64,000 bases of DNA from Halicephalobus mephisto (Eukaryota; Nematoda; Chromadorea; Rhabditida; Panagrolaimidae). The stretch spans positions 372,001 through 436,000 of the forward strand of contig SWDT01000060.1 of assembly GCA_009193035.1 (NCBI GenBank). Reading direction: 5' to 3'. Below the pieces are notes generated by a model that did not search any database, was not told the origin of the DNA, and worked only from the letters and a program-made list of their open reading frames with translations. Shown here in pieces: positions 31,201-46,200 of this stretch. The translations under genes were made by a program, and so were the position numbers. Position 1 is the stretch's first letter. The number at the start of each line of letters is the position of its first letter.

Positions 31201-34200
31201 AATTTTCTGAAATTTAAGAACTTTGTAGAAAATTCCAGAATTCGATCAATTTTTAAAATTCAATAGATAATTTGAAACTTTGATAATTTTATAAAATTTC
31301 CCATATTTTTTGAATTTTATAGAGTTTTCAAAAATCCAATAGACGATTCCGAAAATTTCAGAATTCGATTAATTTTTAAATTTTTCTGAAATTTTCAAAA
31401 TTCAATAGATAATTTGAAACTTTGATAATTTTATAAAATTTCCCATATTTTTTAAATTTTATAGAGTTTTCAAAAATCCAATAGACGATTCCGAAAATTT
31501 CAGAATTCGATTAATTTTTAAATTTTTCTGAAATTTTCAAAATTCATTAAATGATTCAGAAATTTTTATAATTTTGTAAAATTTTTCATATTTCTTGAAT
31601 TTTATAGAGTTTTCAAAAATCCAATAGACGATTCTGAAACTTCGGGAATCTCGTAAAACTTCAGAAACTTGTTAAAATCCACTGTATGATTCTGAAAACA
31701 AAGAAAATTTTCAGTTTCCAAAATTTTGAATTCTGTAATTTTTAAAAAATACGGAAATTTGTGTTGAGATTATTTCGGAATAATTTATATTTTTAATTTT
31801 TATATTAATTTTTTATCAAGGAAATTTTTTTCTCTGATTGTCTGTCTCATGATGCTATTTCACAAGAAACAAAAGGAAGCGAGGAGTGGCGCGCAAATTA
31901 CTTGACCGATAGCTGTCTTTGAGTAAATTTTTGAAATGGTGCACGCCGGTGCGCCGCCTGATCAGAGAAAAAGAAAAGTGAATTTTTTGAGGTTTTTGAA
32001 GATCTTTATGGCAAGGAAAAACATGTTTATTTTAACGATATTCTAGAAGGAAAATTACTTGACATTAATCCCAACACGAAAATTGAGCATTTTTTTGTTT
32101 AAAGAATTTATTCATCATTGGTCCCGACGCGAAAATCAATAAGTTTAATTTTATTTAAAAAGAAATTATTCATCACTGATCCTGACACGAAAATTGAGCA
32201 TTCGTTTACTTTTGACCCTATTTGGAAAATCCCCTTCCTTGGTCCTGGCACGAAAATTGAACGTTATTCTTTTATTTAAAAAATTTATTCACCTTTGGTC
32301 CCAACACGAAAACTAACTTTTTAATTTTCAATCCTATTTGGAAAATTCCCATCCTTGGTCCTAGCACGAAAATTAAACATTATTCTTTTATTTAAAAAAA
32401 TTTATTCATCCTCGGTCCCAACACGAAAACTAATTTTGTTATTTTGAATCTTATTTAGAAAATTCCTTTCTTGGTCCTAGCACGAAAATTGAGCATTTTA
32501 TTTAATTTTTAAATTTTATTGTTTTTAAATTTTTTTTGGATTTTTATTTAAATACAAAAATTTGAATCTATTGTTCTCGTTTGGACCAAAGTTTAGAATT
32601 TTCGTTTTTTTAAAAAACAAATAATATTTTTTTTATTTTCCGATAAAAATGAAAATTTAAAATTGAGATTGGTTTTTTGAAGATGCATCAAAAAGTTGTA
32701 AATTTTATTACCGTCTTTAATGGATGCAAATCTTGTTTTTTTTGTGGTCAAAAAAAACTTTTTTTGACAAATTTCGAAAATTAAATAATAGTTGTCCATC
32801 ACTATAGTCGGAAATTTTTCGAAGACCAAAGATCTTTCTGAATTTTCGGAAACAAATATATCGAGGTACATTTTTGAAAAACTTAATTTTTAGAAATTTT
32901 TTAAAAAATTTGAAAATTTTCTTTTTTCTATTTTCGGAATTTCGGAAACAAATATATCGAGGCACATTTTCGAAAAATTTTTTTAAATATTTTTAAATTA
33001 AAAAAAAATTTTAAATTTTCAGAAATTTTAGAAAAACTGAAATATTGTTTAATTTTTAAAAATAATTTTGTAATTTTTCGAAGACCAAAGATCTTTTTGT
33101 AGATTTCTGAATTTTCAGAATTTCGGAAACAAATATATCGAGGTACATTTTCGAAAAATTTTTAAAATAATTTTAAATTTTTTTAATAATTTTAAATTTT
33201 CAGAAATTTTAGAAAAAAGAAGATTTTCGAAAAATTAAACAAAATTTTTTAATAACTTTTAATTTTTAGAAATTTTAGAAAAAAGAGAATTTTTAAAAAT
33301 ATTTTTTTAATTTTCACAAATTTTAGAAAAACTGAAATATTTTTTAATTTTTTAAAATAATTTTGTAATTTTTCGAAGAAAGAAAAAATTTTCCAAATAA
33401 ATTTTTGGTTTTTTTGGAATTTTAAGAAATATTGTAATCATCGAAAATTCTCCTTTTACGTTCTATTTGAGATTTTTCATTTTTAGAAATTTTAAGTCGA
33501 AGAGCAATTACCTCCGATCTCTCCTTCTTACCCGATTTGATATTTTCGGATTTTTTGGATTTTATTAGAAAAGAGGAAAATCGTCCAAAAACACTGTTGC
33601 TTACATTGTTTAATATTTTCGATTTTTGGGATATCGGATACGTGGTGGTAAGTACCCTATATACCCCCATTTTTACCGTATTTGGGATTTTTAAACTTTT
33701 TCAAATTCTATAAAAAATTATTTAAAATTTTCAAATTTTCTGAGATATTAATTCTGAGGATTAAGTACCCTATATACCCCCATTTTTACCGTATTTGGGA
33801 TTTTTAAACTTTTTCGAATTCTATAAAAAATTATTTTAAATTTTTAAATTTTTCAAGATGTTAGTTTTAAAAGTTAAGTACCCTATACCCCCCGTACTTA
33901 CCGTATTTGGGATTTTTAAACTTTTTCGAATTTCGTACAAAATTTTTCTATAATTTCTTTATTATTTATTATATTTGATATTTTTGAATTTTTCGAAATG
34001 TTAATTCTGAGGTTTAAGTACCCTATATACCCCCATACTTATTCTACTTTATTATTTCGGAATTTTTGGAATTTCGTATAAAAAGGAAAATTTTTCTATA
34101 ATTTTTTTATTACTTATTATATTTGATATTTTTGAATTTTTTAAGATGTTAGCTCTAAAAGTTAAGTACCCTATATACCCCCATACTTATCTTACTTTAT

Positions 34201-37200
34201 TATTTTAAAATTTTTGGAATTTCGTACAAAAAGGAAAAATTATTCAAAGTTTCTCCGTTACTTAAACGTATGATCTTTTTCCATTATTTTTTCTTGAGGA
34301 CATTAATTTTCTGTCTTCAGTTTCCTTCCTGACCACTGGAAGACCTTGAAAAATTTTCCATTATCAAAAAACGAGCATTTTTGGCTCGATTTATCTTTTT
34401 TCGATTAACCAAGTTCAAGGTTGATTTTTCGAATTTGTTCTCAATTGAAGGAAAAAATTAAATTTCAATCCAGATTCTGTTTTTTTTCAAATTTGGTTTT
34501 CGAATCGATTTTCGTTTTTTTAATTGCCAATTTTCGAAAACTTTTGATGACCAATTTTTTCTTCAATAAAAAATTCCAAAAATACCATTTTTGACGTATT
34601 TCTTTGTTTATTTCGCAATTTTATTTTTTAAATTTAAATTTTTAAAAAAATTTAAAAATTTTTAATTTCAAAAAAGTTTAAAAATTAAAAATTTTTTTCT
34701 GGAATTTTCTGAAGACTTCTAGAAGCTTTTAGATTCATTTAAAATTTCAGATTTTGAGGATTTCTGTAAAAATTTGGATTTTCGTGTCGAGACCATTTTT
34801 GAGAAAAATATATTTTGAAATTTCATAATTTTATAATTTTTGAAATTTTCCGAAATTTCGTTTCGAGACAATTTTTCAGAAAAATTCACTTTATAATTTT
34901 TTAGTTTTTGAAATTTCTTGTCGAGACCATTTTTGAAATTTTTCCAAAATTTCGTTTCGAAACCATTTTTGAGAAAAAATCACTTTAAAATTTTATAATT
35001 TTCGAAATTTCTTGTTAAGACCATTTTTGAGAAAAATGTATTTCATAATTTTTGAACTTTTTTCGAAATTTCTCGTTGAGACCATTTTTGAGAAAAAATC
35101 ACTTTAAAATTTTGTAATTTTTTAGTTTTTGAAATTTCTCGTTGAGACCATTTTTGAGAAAAATGTATTTCGAAATTTTACAATTTGAATTTTTAAGTTT
35201 TAAAAACCTAATTTTCTAGATGAAATTTTTTTCCACAAAAATTGAAGGTTTTTGACTTTAAAGTTTTGTGGACAACTAGCTTACTCTGAGCTTCCCCTGA
35301 GGGCATCTGGTTCCTCGTCGTGGCCAAATGAAAATTTAAAAAATAAAAAATAATTTTTGTTTTTTAAAACTTTTTTATTTTAGTCAACAATTTTTTTAAA
35401 ATTTTTTTACAATAATTTTACATTTTTAAAAAGTACTTTAAATTGGAAAATCCTCTATCGTAATTAAGTTTATTTTTGTTTCACAAAATTTCGGAATTTG
35501 ATTTTACTGAATATTGTATTTTTTAATTTCTAAAATAATTAATTTTTAATTCGAAAATTTCTAAAACAATTTTATTTTAGAAATAATAATTATAAAAATA
35601 ATTTACTTTTTTTTAAAATTTGTAATTTTTAAAATAATTGATTTTTATTATTTTTTAAAATTTGTGATTTTTAAAATAATTTTTTTTTTTAAATTTGTAA
35701 TTTTTAAAATAATTGATTTTTATTATTTTTTAAAATTTGTAATTTTTAAAATAATTTTTTTTTTTAAATTTGTAATTTTTAAAAATTTTTTTTTTTTAAA
35801 TTTGTGATTTTTAAAATGTTGAAAAATATGAAAAATCTCGAACAGTAACTGGAGTAATGGTAGTTCGGTAGCCTAAAACCAGGATAATTAAACCTTAAGA
35901 CAATCAAGCAGGACTGGCTCGACCGCTATAATGCCTCAGGCAATCATCGAGAAACGTTTTTTTCGGAGAGCTTCCCTCGAGTCTTTTTTGTATTTTCTGA
36001 CGAAATTTATTAATAATTTATTTTTTATTTTAAATTTGAATAACCTAATAAATCAAAAACGATTGATTACTGTAATTTTAAAATAATAAAAAATGTATTC
36101 TTTTTTGAAAAATTTTTTAATTTTTTTTCGTTAAAATTAAATTCATAAAAAATTTCGAAATACTGTAAGAAAATTTTTTTTTTGATCTCAACACGAAAAT
36201 TTTTAATTTTTTATTAAAATAAAAATTAATAAAAATATTTTTTTTCAAAAATTATGAAATACTGTGAATTTTTTTATTAAAATAAAAATTTATAAAAATA
36301 TTTTTTTTCAAAAATCGAAAAATACAGTAAATTCTTTTTTTCGATCTTGATGCGAAAATTTTTGATTTTTTATTAAAATAAAAATTAATAAAAGAAATAT
36401 TTTTTACAAAAGTCGCAAAATACTGTAAATTTTTTTTCGACACCAAAATTTTGATTTTTTTTGTTAAAATTAAATTTATAAAAATTATGAATTACTGTAA
36501 ATTTTTCTTTTTTTTGATCTCAACATGAATTTTTTGTTTTTTTAAAATTAAATTTATAAAAATTACGAATTACTGTAAATTTTTCTTTTTTGATCTCAAC
36601 ACGAAAATTTTTGTTTTTTTAAAATTAAATTTATAAAAATTACGAATTACTGTAAATTTTTCTTTTTTGATCTCAACACGAAAATTTTTGTTTTTTTTTT
36701 AAATTAAATTTATAAAAATTACGAAATACTGTAAATTTTTCTTTTTTGATCTCGACATGAATTTTTGTTTTTTTCGCTAAGATTAAATGCATAAAAATAT
36801 TTTTTTCCAAAAATCGTAACAGTGCAATTTTGGATGACGAAGAAGCTCCTTGTCCTTTTTTCTTCCTCGATCTGATGGGTAAACACGAAATCGGACGGTG
36901 GTTACTTGGTCCTTTCTGTGTGTCTAGAGTCAACCTTGTTATTTCCCAAACTTGCCCTTGAGCTAATGTGACAACAATCCGAGAAGATTACGTTGACTTT
37001 GTTCTTGATAAATACAGTATTTTTCACTTTTTCGTGTTTGCAAAAACAAGAATCACGGTGTTTATTAACGACGAAAAACGCTCAGGATTATTTAGGAATA
37101 AATTTGCTTTTTGGAACTTTGAGAAAAAAGTTTTCTGGACTTTTGTAAAATCTAGGAATCTTGAAACGAAAATATTCATTTTTCTAAGGTCCTAAAACGA

Positions 37201-40200
37201 ATTCTGTTCTTTTAGTCTCACCACGATTGCTTTTGGAAAGAAATTTTGGACTTTTGTAAAATCTAGAAGTCTTGAGACGAAAATATTAATTTTTCTAAAA
37301 TCCTAAAACGAATTCTGTTCTTTTAGTCTCACCACGAATGTTTTTATAATGTGCTTTTGGAAAGAAATTTTGGACTTTTGTAAAATCTAGAAGTCTTGAG
37401 ACGAAAATATTCATTTTTCTAAGGTCCTAAAACGAATTCTGTTCTTTTATGATCTCACCACGAATACTTTTGGAAAGAAATTTTGGACTTTTTTAAAATC
37501 TAGAAGTCTTAAAACGAAAATATTCATTTTTCTAAGGTCCTAAAACGAATTCTGTTCTTTTAGTCTCACCACGAAATTTGTGAATTATCAAGTCTCAAGT
37601 GGAAATTATTTAATTTTGTTCAAGAAAATCATAAAATTTATTTTTTTAAAAAAATTATAAAAATTATTTTTTAATTTTTAAAAGAAATTTTTTTCTACAG
37701 TCTCAAAACGAAATTCCGTGGAAAATGATTTATTTAATCCCATATTTTCTTCGAAAAAATAACTTCCTTGCGCAATGACAAATTCGAATTTGTCCAAAAT
37801 CAAACAGAAATTCTAACCGATTTTCCGCCTGAGGCACTTTCGACCTAAGAAACCGCTCTTCTTCACGGATGACTGTCTCCAGCTCGGATCGACTTTCATC
37901 TTATTTAAAAACCGTCAAAAAATAATTTTAAAATAAATTTATTTTTCCAAATTAAAATATGTTTTTAAATATTTTTGAAATTATTTTTTTCTAATTTCAA
38001 AATTCCATATTTTTTAATTTTCTAAAATACTTTAAATTTTTTTTCTTAATTTAAAATTTTTATAATTTTTAGTTTTAATTTTTTCTAAATTTTAATATTT
38101 TAATTTTTTTTTAAATTTTGTAATTTTAATTTTTTTTAAATTTTAATATTTTTATTTTTTTCTAAATTTTATAATTTTTATTTTTTTTTAAACTTTTTTA
38201 AATTTTAATATTTTTATTTTTTCTTAAATTTTATTATTTTTATTTTTATTTTTTTTTAATTTTAATATTTTTATTTTTTTTTTAAATTTCGTAATTTTTA
38301 TAATTTTTATTTTTACTTTTTTTTTAAATTTAAAAATTGTTTAATTTTTTTAATTTCGTAATTTTCTTAATTTTTATTTTTTGTTGACCGAAAATTGAAA
38401 ATCTTCATTGTTAAATAACAAAGAATCCTGAGACCCCCTGTGGCAGGTGGCATCTGAAAATTTATTTTTTCGCTTTTTTTGGCATTTTTGTCGAGAGAAA
38501 ACGCAATTGTCGCCGCCCAAAAATCTGAAAAAAAGTTTGCAACTTTTTTCGAGAAAAAAAAGAACATTTTTAACAATATATTTTGGAAGGATTATTGTTA
38601 AGTGTCCAAATATTTGATATTTTTAAACTCCAAAAATGGAATTTCGGAAGCCTTCTACTCACAATGCCATTGAAAAGGTTCGTTTTTGGATTTCTCAGTA
38701 GTTGGAAAATTTTCGTGGTGAGAGTTGTTTAAAGAATATTTTCGTTTTAAGAGTTCTAAAAATTATTTTCGTGGTGAGAATTTTTTAAAGAATATTTTCG
38801 TGATGAGAGTTGTTTAAAGAATATTTTCGTGGTGAGAGTTCTTTAAGGATTATTTTCGTGGTAAAAGTTTTTTAAAAAATATTTTCGTTTTAAGAGTTCT
38901 AAAAATTATTTTCGTGGTGAGAGTTCTAAGAATTATTTTCGTGGTGAGAGTTGTTTAAGGATTATTTTTGTTTCAAGAGTTCTAAAAATTATTTTCGTGG
39001 TGAGAGTTTTTTAAGGATTATTTTCGTTTTAAGAGTTCTTTAAGGGTTATTTTCGTTTCAAGAGTTCTAAAAATTATTTTCGTGGTAAAAATTTTTTAAA
39101 GAATATTTTCGTGGTGAGAGTTTTTTAAAAAATATTTTCGTTTCAGGAGTTCTAAGAATTATTTTCGTTTCAAGAGTTCTTTAAAAAATTATTTTCGTGT
39201 TGGGATCAGTTTTAAGTTACTTTTGTTGTGAGAATTATGTTTGATATTTCTTTTCGTTATAAAATTTAATAAAAAATTTTTGAATAGAAATTTTTCGAAT
39301 TAAAAAAATTTTTAAATAGATATTCAAATTTTAAAATTTTAAAAATAAAAATGGTTGAATTTTTTTAAATGAAAATTATTTATTTGTTGAAAGTTACCGA
39401 ATTTGCTTCGAGACCTCAATCTTTCCTTACCTTGACATTGATTGATCTTCTTTATCCATGTTCCCGAATTTCTCGGGATTTTCCGAATTTCAAATTTCAA
39501 TCCTGACCATAATCGGTCATCAAGAAACAAAAACGATCAATTTTAAGTTTCATCGATTTTTATTTTTCGAACATTTTTGATTTTTTCGAAAATGAATAAA
39601 AATTAACTTTTTAATTTTTTTCGAAAATAGGTGAAAATTAATTTTTAAAATTTAAAAAAAAAAGATAAAAATTAATTTTTAAAAATTCTTCAAAAATAAA
39701 TAAAAACTAATTTTTCTAAAAAAAAATAAAAATTAATTTTTAATTTTTTTCGAAAATAAATAAAAACTAATTTTTCTAAAAAAAAATAAAAATTAATTTT
39801 TAATTTTTTTCGAAAATAAATAAAAATTAATTTTTTAAAATAAAAAAAAAAATAAAAATTAATTTAAAAAAATTTTTAAAAATGAATAAAAATTTTAAAT
39901 CAAATTTCTGTCCATTTTTGTGTTTTTTTAATTTTATTATTTACATTCGAAATTCTCTGAAAATTTTTTTGAATGACGAATTTTCAACTTGAGGTCAATT
40001 TCAAAAAACAAGTTTTAGTTTTTTATCGAATTAAATTATATTTTTTTTTCGAAATACTGGAATTGTTTGAAAAAAATAAAATTTCGTAAGTTTCGAAAGA
40101 ATTTTGAATATTTTCGACATTTTTAGAATTTAGTTAATTTTCGAAATTTTTTAAATTTTGTGAATATTTTTAAAATTTTTTGAAATTTTTAAAAATTTTG

Positions 40201-43200
40201 AAAGATTTTAGAATTTTTCAGAATATACTTTAAATTTTTGAAATTTTTCAAGTTTTCAAAATTTTATAAAAATTTTAAAAATTTTAGAATTTTATAGAAT
40301 TTTTCAAAATTTTCAGAATTTTTAAAAATTTTGAAAGATTTTAGAATTTTTCAGAATATACTTTAAATTTCTGAAATTTTCCAAAGTTTTCAGAATTGAA
40401 CTAAAATTTTTGAAATATTTTGGAATTGTTCGTAATCTCGTGAGAAATTTTTAAACCTTTTTAGAATTCTGAAAATTTTCAGAAAGTTATTATTTTTAAA
40501 AATTTCTAAATTTTCTTGTTGAGACAATTCCAGAATAAAATTAATTTTAATTTTAAAATTATTTTTTAATTTTAAAATTATTTTTTAATTTTTAATTTTT
40601 AGAAATTTCGTAATAAAATTTATTTTTAATTTTTTTGTAATTCTAAATTTTAAATTTTTTTTTGTAATTTTTTTTAAATTTCCGATTTTTTTTATTTTTC
40701 TCTGAAAATTATCGAGTTGTCACTTTTATTTTAAATTATCTTCTGTTTTCATTTTTTGTAACGATGTTCAAAATTGTCAATTTTCAGAAATCTTCAATTT
40801 TCGAATTTAAATTTAATTTTTTTTTAATTTAAAATTTAAATTTTTAAAAATTTAAAATTTTCGAATTTAATTTTTTTATTTTTATTTTTAAATTTTCGAA
40901 TTAAAACTTTTAAATTTTTAATTTTTTTGATTTTAAATTTTTTTTATTTTTAAATTTAAATTTTATGATTTTCGAATTTGAATTTTTGGATTTTTAAATT
41001 CGAATTAATTAAAAATCGACAGCTTTGATGATGTTCCAATGGCGCCACGGTTTTCCGCGACCATTTTTGTCGATTTTTACTAATTTCACTGTTCTTTTTT
41101 CATCAACAGGTCTCCGAAAATCAAAGTACTCATTTTTGTCTCAGGTTAAATCATATTATTTTTGATCTTAAGTAAAAATATTTTTTTTAAATAAAATAAT
41201 TATTTTTTTTTTTAATTTTTCTAAATAAAATAATTTTTTTTTAATTTTTTAAATAAAATAATTTTTTTAAATAAAATAATTTCTTTAAAATCACATTTCT
41301 CAAATAAAATTATTTTTTAAAAATTTTTTAAATAAAATTATTTTTTTTTTAAATTTTTTAAATAAAATTTTTTAAATAAATTTTTTTTTAAATTTATTGA
41401 GTGGACTTGAACTTTGTCTTGATTGATTGATTAATCGAGAATTTAAAAATTCTCAAAAAACATGAGTCAGAAAAAAGTGAAACTGTATTTTTTATTTTTT
41501 ATTTAAAAAATTTCTTATTTCTGAAATTTTTGTGCGAGATCAATGTGATTTGAAAAAACCGGTAGTCGTTTCTGGACCAATATGATCTGAAATGAAAAAA
41601 ATAAAAAATCCTAACCGGAAATTTGACCACCGAATGAAATGAAGTCTTGTTGGTTTAAAGATTGTACGGTTTTTATAAAATTAATTATCGTCTCAAAACC
41701 AAAAAGATCTTAAAAAAATTAATTTTTGTGTCGAAACTAAAAAAAAAGAATTTTCGTGTCGAAACTAAAAAATTAATTATCGTCTCAAAACCAAAAAGAT
41801 CTTAAAAAAATTAATTTTCATTTCGAAACCAAAAAAAAGAATTTTCGTGTCAAAACCGAAAAATAATTTTTGTGTTGAAACGAAAAAGATTTTAAAAAAA
41901 ATTAATTTTCGTGTCGAAACCAAAAAATAATTTTTGTGTTGAAACGAAAAAGATTTTAAAAAAAATTAATTTTCGTGTTGAAACCGAGAAATTAATTATC
42001 GTGTCGAAACGAAAATGATTTTAAAAAAAATTAATTTTTGTGTTGAAACCGAGAAATTAATTATCGTGTCGAAACGAAAAAGATTTTAAAAAAAATTAAT
42101 TTTTGTGTCGAAACTAAAAAATTAATTTTCGTGTTGAAACGAAAAAGATTTAAAAAAAATTAATTTTCGTGTCGAAACCAAAAAAAATCATTAAAAAATA
42201 ATTTCCGTTTTGGGATCAGAAGAATCTTCAAAAATCCACTTTTTTGAGACAATTAAGATCTTCAAAAAATGATTTTTTTTGGAAATCAACTAATCTAAAA
42301 AATATTTTTATTTTGGATCATAAAGATTGTGAAAAAAAGCACTTTTTTTGAGATTAGTTAATTTTTAAAAATGCTTTTATTTTAAATAATCAAAATTTTC
42401 AAAAAATGATTTTCTTTTTGAAATTAGTTAATTTTTAAAAATATTTTTATTTTGGATCATAAATATCTTCAGAAAACCACTTTTTTTTGAGATTAGTTAA
42501 TTTTTAAAAATATTTTTATTTTGAATAATCAAAATTTTCAAAAAATAATTTTTTTTGAAAATCAACTAATCTAAAAAATGCTTTTATTTTGGATCATAAA
42601 TATCTTCAGAAAACCACTTTTTTTTGAAATTAGTTAATTTTTAAAAATATTTTTATTTTAAATAACTAAAATTTTCAAAAAATGATTTTCTTTTCGGGAC
42701 CACTAAGACTAAAAATTTTCATTCACATTGAAACCACTACAACCTTGAAAAAATCGAAAAAATTAATTACCGTAATCAGACGCGAAAATAGTCAAAAAAA
42801 TTTCCACAGACTTTTGATCCTTGGCTGTCTGTCTTCATCATCGTCATTTTCGATTTTAGACAGTCTTGGACGCTTTGTTCCGTTACAGTCGGTTCATTGG
42901 ACCAGATTTTCCCTCACGTTGTCTTTGAAGAACTTGTTTTGAGCCCCGTGGGCCCGACGCGGCTCTCTCGAACGCACAACCTACCTGACTTCCGATCACC
43001 GATCCTGGTCCTGATCGAAACATGATTTTTTGGATTCCACCAAGTCAAGTGGAAATTGATTAAAGTTTATTTACTAATTTTTTATAACTATCACGTCGTC
43101 AGAAGTCTTGCAGTTTAGTCAAAAGTTGGAAAACAGTCGGAAATGTCACGGAAAATTTTTTAATTTTTCATATTTTTAAAAGTTTTAGAATTTTTAGAAA

Positions 43201-46200
43201 TTTTTAAATTTTTCGTTTTTTAAAAGTTTTAGAATTTTAAAAATTTTTTAAATTTTTCGTTTTTTAAATTTTTAGAATTTTTAGAAATTTTTTTAATTTT
43301 TCGTTTTTTAAAAGTTTTAGAATTTTAAAAATTTTTTAAATTTTTCGTTTTTTAAATTTTTAGGATTTTTAGAATTTTTTAAAATTTTTCGTTTTTTAAT
43401 TATTTAGGATTTTTAAAAATTTTTAAATTTTTAGAATTTTTATAACTTTTTTAAGTTTTTAAATTTAAAAAAAAATTTTTTAGAAATCTTTAGAATTTAC
43501 CGTAATCTGGTGGAAATTTTCCTGGCCATGCGGAACTTTAATTTTTTGAATTTTTTTTGAAAGTTTTTCTCGAAACTGTTTTTCCGCTTTGTGTAATTTT
43601 TAGTTTAAAAAAATATATTTTTAAAATCGAAAAAAAATATTTTTTAAATTTAAAAAATAATATTTTTTAAAATTCAAAGTGGAAATTTTACGCTTTTTTG
43701 AATTTTATTTTTACATTTCTGAAAATTTACTAAAATTATTTTTTCTAAAATTTCGGGGAAAATATTTTTTGGAAAAAATTTGTTTTTGACAAGTAAAATT
43801 CAAAAATGAACATAGTATTTTCTAAACCCTGAGATACTGTAGATTATTATTTGAGAAAATTCAGGAATTTTTCTATCAAGATCAATGTCGAATTTTAAAT
43901 TTTCTTCTTGAGACCGAAAATTTTTAATTTTCTTGTTGGGACCAAAAATCGAAAATTTCTAAATTTTTTAACTTTCTTGTTGAGATAGAAAGTTTTTAAT
44001 TTTCTTTTTTAGACCAAAAATCGAAAATGTCCAAATCTTTAATTTTCTTGTTGAGACCAGATATCTGAAATCTTTCAAAAAAATTAGATTTTCTTGTTGA
44101 AACCGAAAATCCAAAGTCTTAAATTTTCTTCCTAAAATTACAATTTCAAAGTTTTTAAAATATGAAATTTAATGTTTTTCTAAATTTTCTTTCTAAAATT
44201 ACAACTTCAAAATTCCTAAAATATGAAATTTCTTCTTCGAAATTAGAAATTTAAATTTTTCTAAATTTTCTTCTTGAGACCACAACTTCAAAATTTCTTC
44301 TTCGAAATCAGAAACTTAAATTTTTTAAAATTTTCTTCTTAAAATTACAACTTCAAAATTCCTAAAATATAAAATTTCTTCTTCGAGATCAGAAATTTAA
44401 ATTTTTCTAAATTTTCTTCCTGAGACCACAACTTCAAAACCTCTCGAAAATTGCCTGTTCATCGAAAATCAAAAATATTGTTTCACTTGACCTTGATTGA
44501 CCTTCATCCAACTTTTTTAAAACTGCCAGATTATCCGAAATTATTTTTTTCATTCCAATTTAAAAACGGATTACAATTTACAAATTTCGATTGTTTCGTG
44601 GTTGTTGTAAAAAAATAAATTTTAAAAATAATTTTTTTTTAGTTTGAGTGTGAAATTTCAGGAATCCGGTGTAAGTGGAGGTAGTATGGCGATGATTGCT
44701 ACAGTACACCCATATAATTCAAGAAATAATAATTCTTCAGTCAACACTCCTTCCAGCGGATTCAAGATTGAAGACGTCACTGATGATCCTAAGGTTTTTG
44801 TTTTTTCGAAAAATTTTTGTTAAATTTTAAATTTTGTGTCGTGTTTGATTTTTTTAATTTTTGGTTTTATAACGAAAATTTGAATTTAAAAATCCGTTTG
44901 GCGTTGTGTTCTGAAGTGCTGATAATTTTTCCGTTTTTTGTGGTTTCAAAACGAAAATGTAGATTTAAATGTTAAATTTCCCGCCAAATTGGCGTTTTGT
45001 TCCGAATGCCACAAGTATTGTGGTTCTTGAAGCGAAAATTGTAATTTTCGACTAATTTGGGATTGTGTTCTGAGTGCCAAATTAATTTTCCTGTTATTAA
45101 TAATTATTAGACAAAAAAAATTTTGAATTTAGAATTTCCCGCCAAATTGGCGTTTCGTTCCGAATGCCACAAGTACCATAGTTTTATAGCGAAAATTATA
45201 ATTATTATACAATATTGAAATTCCGATTATTTCGTCAACTTGGCGCAGGATTTTGAATGCCAAATTTACTATTTTTCAACTTGCAGTTAATTTTTTTAGA
45301 TTTTTTTTATTTTTAGATTTTTAGATTTTTTAATAAGTAATTTACAGTACCAAACCGACGACGAAGAAGAACTCGAAGGTGCTCTGGTGGAGTACTGTCG
45401 TCTGGACAAAACCGCAAAACCGAAACATGCCGTTTTCGAGCCGAATTCCGCCAGATCTATGAACAACAATGATAAGGTTAGTTTTTAACTATTTTTAGTT
45501 TTTTTATTTTATAAAATAAAAATTGTCCAATTTTAAATTGGATGTAATTAAAGTTTAACGATTTTCTACTCGACCAAGTCAAAAACTTTATAAAAAGTCC
45601 CAAACTGGCACGCAAAGCAACAAATCTCCTCTGGCATCTCTTCTCTGAAAATTCTGTGCGGATGAGCGAATCTGGGGACTCACATTGACTCGGCCTTTGT
45701 TGTCTTGACGTTTCCGGGACTTGGCCCAGCTAGGATCTCAAGAAGATGACTTGTTGTCCTCCTTCTGATTCAGCGTTATCTAACCAGAAATTATTGAAAG
45801 TGGATTTAGTTCGGGACATTTGTTTCTGAAATTTCTGTTCTTTAAAATTCTCTCAGACTTTTGGAATAACTATTTTCAATGAAAAAATCTCAAAAGAAAA
45901 AATTCCTAAATAATAAAAAAACTAAAATTTTTTAAGTTAAATTTTTATATTTAAAAAAATTAAATTTTATAATTTTTAATTAATTTCCAAAGTACAGTAT
46001 GCTTTTTCTAAAGATTTACGTTTTCCGAAATTAAAAAATTTCAATTTTTTATTAAAGTTAAATTTTTATATTTAAAAAAAATAAATATAATTTTGTAATT
46101 TTTAATTAATTTTCAAAGTACAGTATGCTTTTTCTAAAGATTTACGTTCTTCAAAATTTTAATTTCTCATGAAAGTTAAATTTTTATATTTTTGATTAAT

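Larger units (their letters stand above)
29646..44661. repeat. Giant Prickle intron 2, about 15 kb of repeat arrays
   Basis: No exon or nested gene was recognised. Arrays, by eye: 29660-29960 AT units; 30200-30670 hairpin array C (separate entry); 31190-31690 three units of about 130 bp; 32040-32480 GGTCCCAACACGAAAATT units; 32820-33170 three units with GAAACAAATATATCGAGGTA; 33640-34250 minisatellite (separate entry); 34770-35180 TTTCGTTTCGAGACCATTTT units; 35570-35820 AT; 36100-36760 TTTTGATCTCAACACGAAAA units; 37110-37580 four units of about 110 bp; 37920-38380 AT; 38700-39240 ATTTTCGTGGTGAGAGTT units; 39580-39900 and 40100-41400 AT; 41680-42190 TTTTCGTGTCGAAACC units; 42220-42690 GAGATTAGTTAATTTTTAAA units; 43150-43450 AT; 43880-44440 TTTTCTTGTTGAGACC units. 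Between them are complex islands of 100-300 bp (about 30680-31150, 31830-32000, 35270-35330, 35830-35990, 36830-37020, 37740-37910, 41000-41150, 42790-43140). Confidence 0.75.

Noticed and set aside
29646..44661. Search for a nested gene in the giant Prickle intron
   Set aside because: The islands are 100-300 bp with stops in all frames or short anonymous frames; no domain motif was seen on either strand.
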